Source: Pseudomonadota bacterium (GTDB taxonomy: Bacteria > Pseudomonadota > Alphaproteobacteria > Sphingomonadales > Sphingomonadaceae). Taken from it: DNA of 8,004 bases. Below, one piece after another: positions 7,101 to 8,004 of the stretch; positions within the stretch are counted from its first letter, which is position 1; every line of letters begins with the position of its first letter. The position numbers were made by a program, and so were the translations under genes. The notes under the pieces were generated by a model, which saw only the letters and a program-made list of their open reading frames with translations, was not told the DNA's origin and made no database searches. The DNA lies in assembly GCA_023432995.1 (NCBI GenBank), contig JAEZES010000197.1, positions 1-8,004 of the forward strand, in the 5' to 3' direction.

Positions 7101-7286
7101 AGCTACGAGTTCGAGGTCGCGGGGGCCGACCTCGAACTGTGGGGATCGGTCACCAACCTGTTCGACCGCGACCCGCCGGTGACGGGGACCTTCTCGACCT
7201 TCACCGGCTCGTCGACGCAGTTCAACGCCGGGCTCTTCGACGTGCTCGGGCGCCGCTATACCGCGGGCGTGAGGCTGCGCATGTAA
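4173..7286 (+). CDS. TonB-dependent outer-membrane receptor
   Basis: A complete 1037-residue outer-membrane transporter that imports a ligand into the periplasm using energy from TonB-ExbB-ExbD. A Sec signal peptide (Arg-rich start, hydrophobic LIAGASAIALWAG, likely cleaved after residue 32, GLA-QD) is followed by a TonB box VPIVVTGSR at 45-53. There is no STN domain, so signalling to an ECF sigma factor is unlikely. The plug covers about 60-175 with LRGLGQNRTLTLLNGRRVP (R114 in RGLG) and GGASAAYGTDAVAGVVNF (157-174). The rest is the 22-strand barrel, ending DVLGRRYTAGVRLRM, so the last residue is Met rather than the common Phe. The size and plug style are those of sphingomonad and xanthomonad receptors for plant- or alga-derived molecules. 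I see six cysteines, in three close pairs (482/497, 620/640, 818/827), probably loop disulfides. It lies between a divergent lysR and a Tat sulfatase on the same strand, so a sulfated ligand is likely but unproven. Confidence 0.95.
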   Translation: MSPIAISTRARLRPSLIAGASAIALWAGPGLAQDTAADGSAEQDVPIVVTGSRLVTNNMTSPVPTTAVQAEELEAMDPGALISSVSQLPQFYGNTTPNSSNFFVRGGTGNLNLRGLGQNRTLTLLNGRRVPSTSAFGGVDINLFPEAMINGLETVTGGASAAYGTDAVAGVVNFLLDTNFEGLEANAQYGVTDRGDGDSYELKAAYGMALGERGHVLVAGSYADQKGIHEITSRDWYTNTGAVQVNGIWYDFANTSTISGSFDGIISSPNAAINGLAFNRDGSFAPFVAGSPTMGAIGGAGPTAGRTVNGPSAQDLNSELFTLYPDTDRWSVFAYGEYDLTDNVKVFAQYMHGYNHQFQYNNPRSSLIGSPTAITIFQDNAFLPTALRDLMVANNIASFALRRVGSIEDIGDVWFEDKVNQDVGTIGFETEIETGGLFDGWQVDGYYQYGKSKRVWDQYTLRVDRIFAAVDAVRDTNGNIVCRVSTFAAGAAAFPGCQPLNLFGRGNASAEAVDWVLGNDAGVSVNTPLYFANLGFTGETYQYTSVDPKRNITTFDQHFAEIAARGEVWEGWGAGPISLAFGASYRNESIYQVVQDTANQASIHDVGPAGSPIPGEYHPCTTNAATNAALGLRGVSPPDCNNTVAHQFSKVSNIQGEAEVWEAFAETLIPIFDTGRGTSLTGNLAGRWADYSGSGTIWAYKGGLDFSVIDGIRLRGTYSRDVRAGNLSERFDKTGGVGNVLDPRDPTANPTWGGQTYQVTIFSGGNPNIEPEKADTYTAGVVVQPAFIPGFSASIDWYLVQIEDAIATVGTNEVARRCFEDGEQTFCSLITTDPTQSDKIILVGNQFVNVAQSEVEGIDAELGYSTDINVLGGDERLSGRAFFTWLIDREDVGATGAVTRFDDLTGIAPDTGAAGQFPSFKATGNLNYTNGPFGLFVQGRYIGQGKRTHRIGTADASPANIADNTVPSVVYVDLRASYEFEVAGADLELWGSVTNLFDRDPPVTGTFSTFTGSSTQFNAGLFDVLGRRYTAGVRLRM

Positions 7287-7306
7287 TTGGGGCTGGATGC
7301 GGAGGC

Positions 7307-7340
7307 GGGTGCCGGGCCATTGTGCTCCGGACCGGCATCC
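7307..7340 (+). other. Intergenic hairpin 1 downstream of the receptor gene
   Basis: GGGTGCCGG (7307-7315) pairs with CCGGCATCC (7332-7340), giving nine pairs including one G-U, around a 16-base loop. It begins about 20 bases after the receptor stop codon and stands directly before a second, stronger hairpin. It may limit or stabilise the upstream transcript; no T-tract follows. Confidence 0.5.
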
Positions 7341-7348
7341 CCGAAGCA

Positions 7349-7387
7349 GGCGGCCCGTCTCGGCGTCCGGCGCCGAGGGGGGCCGCC
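7349..7387 (+). other. Intergenic hairpin 2, strong two-part stem
   Basis: GGCGGCCC (7349-7356) pairs with GGGCCGCC (7380-7387). Inside it, after a 2x2 internal loop, CTCGGCG (7359-7365) pairs with CGCCGAG (7371-7377) around the loop TCCGG. All fifteen pairs are Watson-Crick. There is no downstream T-run, so a classical intrinsic terminator is not indicated. A partial terminator, an RNase barrier protecting the receptor mRNA 3' end, or a leader structure for sulfatase 2 (start 33 bases further) would all fit. Confidence 0.6.
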
Positions 7388-7403
7388 CACAGGCAGCGAC
7401 GAT

Positions 7404-7411
7404 AAGAAGGA
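7404..7411 (+). promoter_or_regulatory. Shine-Dalgarno of sulfatase 2
   Basis: AAGAAGGA lies 8 bases before the ATG at 7420 and supports the start that gives a complete twin-arginine signal peptide. Confidence 0.75.
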
Positions 7412-7419
7412 ATCCCGAG

Positions 7420-8004
7420 ATGACTGACGGCCGGCAGGGGCTGAAGATTTCCCGGCGGACCGCGCTCGCGGGCGCGCTCGGCACGGCGGCGCTGACCGCG
7501 GCCCGCCCCGCTCTCTCCCAGGTCGGCGCCGGAGGCCGCAAGCCCAACGTGCTTTACATCATGGCCGACGACCTCGGTTACGCCGACCTCAGCTGCTACG
7601 GCCGGCGTGACTACACGACGCCCGTGCTCGACAAGCTGGCGACCGAGGGCATGATGTTCATGCACGCCTACGCGAACAGCGCGGTGTGCACGGCCACCCG
7701 CGTGGGGCTGATCACCGGCCGCTACCAGTATCGCCTGCCGGTCGGGCTGCAGGAACCGCTCGGCGCTGCCGACGTCGGCCTGCCTTCGTCCGACGAGCAG
7801 CCCAACATGCCTTCGCTGATGCGCGACGCGGGCTACACCACGACGCTGGTCGGCAAATGGCATCTGGGCAGCCTGCCGAAGTACGGCCCGCTCAAGAGCG
7901 GCTACGACGAGTTCTGGGGCCTCTACGGCGGCGGGGTCGACTACTTCACCCAGGAGTTCGGCAACAATCACGACTTGTGGGACGGCGAGACGCGGATCGA
8001 AGCG
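7420..8004 (+). CDS. Sulfatase (arylsulfatase-like) with Tat signal, 3' truncated by window
   Basis: The first 195 residues of a second type I sulfatase, open to the right edge. The N-terminus carries a twin-arginine signal: SRRTALAG at 11-18, then a mild hydrophobic stretch rich in Ala and Leu, with likely cleavage near 33-35 (ARPALSQ). The protein should therefore fold and mature in the cytoplasm before export to the periplasm. The mature start NVLYIMADDLGYADLSCYG gives metal ligands D50 and D51. The nucleophile motif is C90-T-A-T-R94 followed by TGR (99-101), and KWHLG lies at 146-150. In the gap-free block around these motifs it matches sulfatase 1 at 54 of 71 residues by hand count (sulfatase 1 residues 8-78), so the two are paralogues. 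It follows the receptor gene on the same strand after 133 bp containing two hairpins, and may be cotranscribed. Sulfate-ester hydrolysis in the periplasm is the expected role; the substrate and the C-terminal half are not visible. Confidence 0.93.
   Translation, partial: MTDGRQGLKISRRTALAGALGTAALTAARPALSQVGAGGRKPNVLYIMADDLGYADLSCYGRRDYTTPVLDKLATEGMMFMHAYANSAVCTATRVGLITGRYQYRLPVGLQEPLGAADVGLPSSDEQPNMPSLMRDAGYTTTLVGKWHLGSLPKYGPLKSGYDEFWGLYGGGVDYFTQEFGNNHDLWDGETRIEA

Noticed and set aside
5280..7547. A 755-codon minus-strand open frame antisense to the receptor and the sulfatase 2 start
   Set aside because: It has no recognisable motif and an Arg/Asp/Val/Gly-biased composition. The plus-strand receptor has a signal peptide, TonB box, plug and barrel.
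1819..7577. The 17-base identical stretch at 1819-1835 and 7561-7577 as a direct repeat of a mobile element
   Set aside because: It encodes the conserved MADDLG strand of both sulfatases, so it reflects gene paralogy. No terminal repeats, target duplications or transposase are visible.
7222..7971. Minus-strand open frame antisense to sulfatase 2
   Set aside because: The plus strand encodes a Tat signal and full sulfatase motifs here; the antisense product is compositionally biased without a domain.

Overview
The window looks like chromosomal DNA from a GC-rich alphaproteobacterium, most likely a sphingomonad (Sphingomonadales). The clues are a strong G/C third-position bias, a TonB-dependent receptor (TBDR) with the IVVTGSR-type TonB box typical of that order, a Tat-exported sulfatase and a LigC-type ATP-dependent DNA ligase. 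The placement is inference from protein style; no rRNA or other marker gene is present.

Left part (1-1727), ordinary accessory genes. The start of a polysaccharide flippase gene runs off the left edge on the minus strand. Divergent from it is a small VOC-fold protein on the plus strand. Convergent with that is a complete ATP-dependent DNA ligase on the minus strand. None of these is clearly tied to what follows.

Right part (1786-8004), a sulfatase/TBDR locus. The order is: sulfatase 1 (plus, complete, no export signal); a LysR-type regulator (minus, converging on sulfatase 1 with 2 bp between the stop codons); a TBDR of 1037 aa (plus, divergent from the regulator across 120 bp); and sulfatase 2 (plus, Tat signal, cut by the right edge). 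The two sulfatases are clear paralogues. Each carries the formylglycine-type motif C-T-A-T-R and the whole metal-binding N-terminal region. The layout suggests outer-membrane uptake of a sulfated molecule, desulfation in the periplasm by sulfatase 2 and possibly in the cytoplasm by sulfatase 1, and control by the divergent LysR protein. The substrate cannot be read from sequence.

Non-coding signals are few but clear. There is a good -35/-10 pair and an inverted repeat in front of the lysR gene, strong Shine-Dalgarno sequences before the TBDR and sulfatase 2, two stacked hairpins between TBDR and sulfatase 2, a 12-bp palindrome holding both convergent stop codons, and a small hairpin between the ligase and sulfatase 1 starts. 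No tRNA, rRNA, CRISPR array, insertion sequence or integrase was seen. No gene-free stretch exceeds 300 bases.
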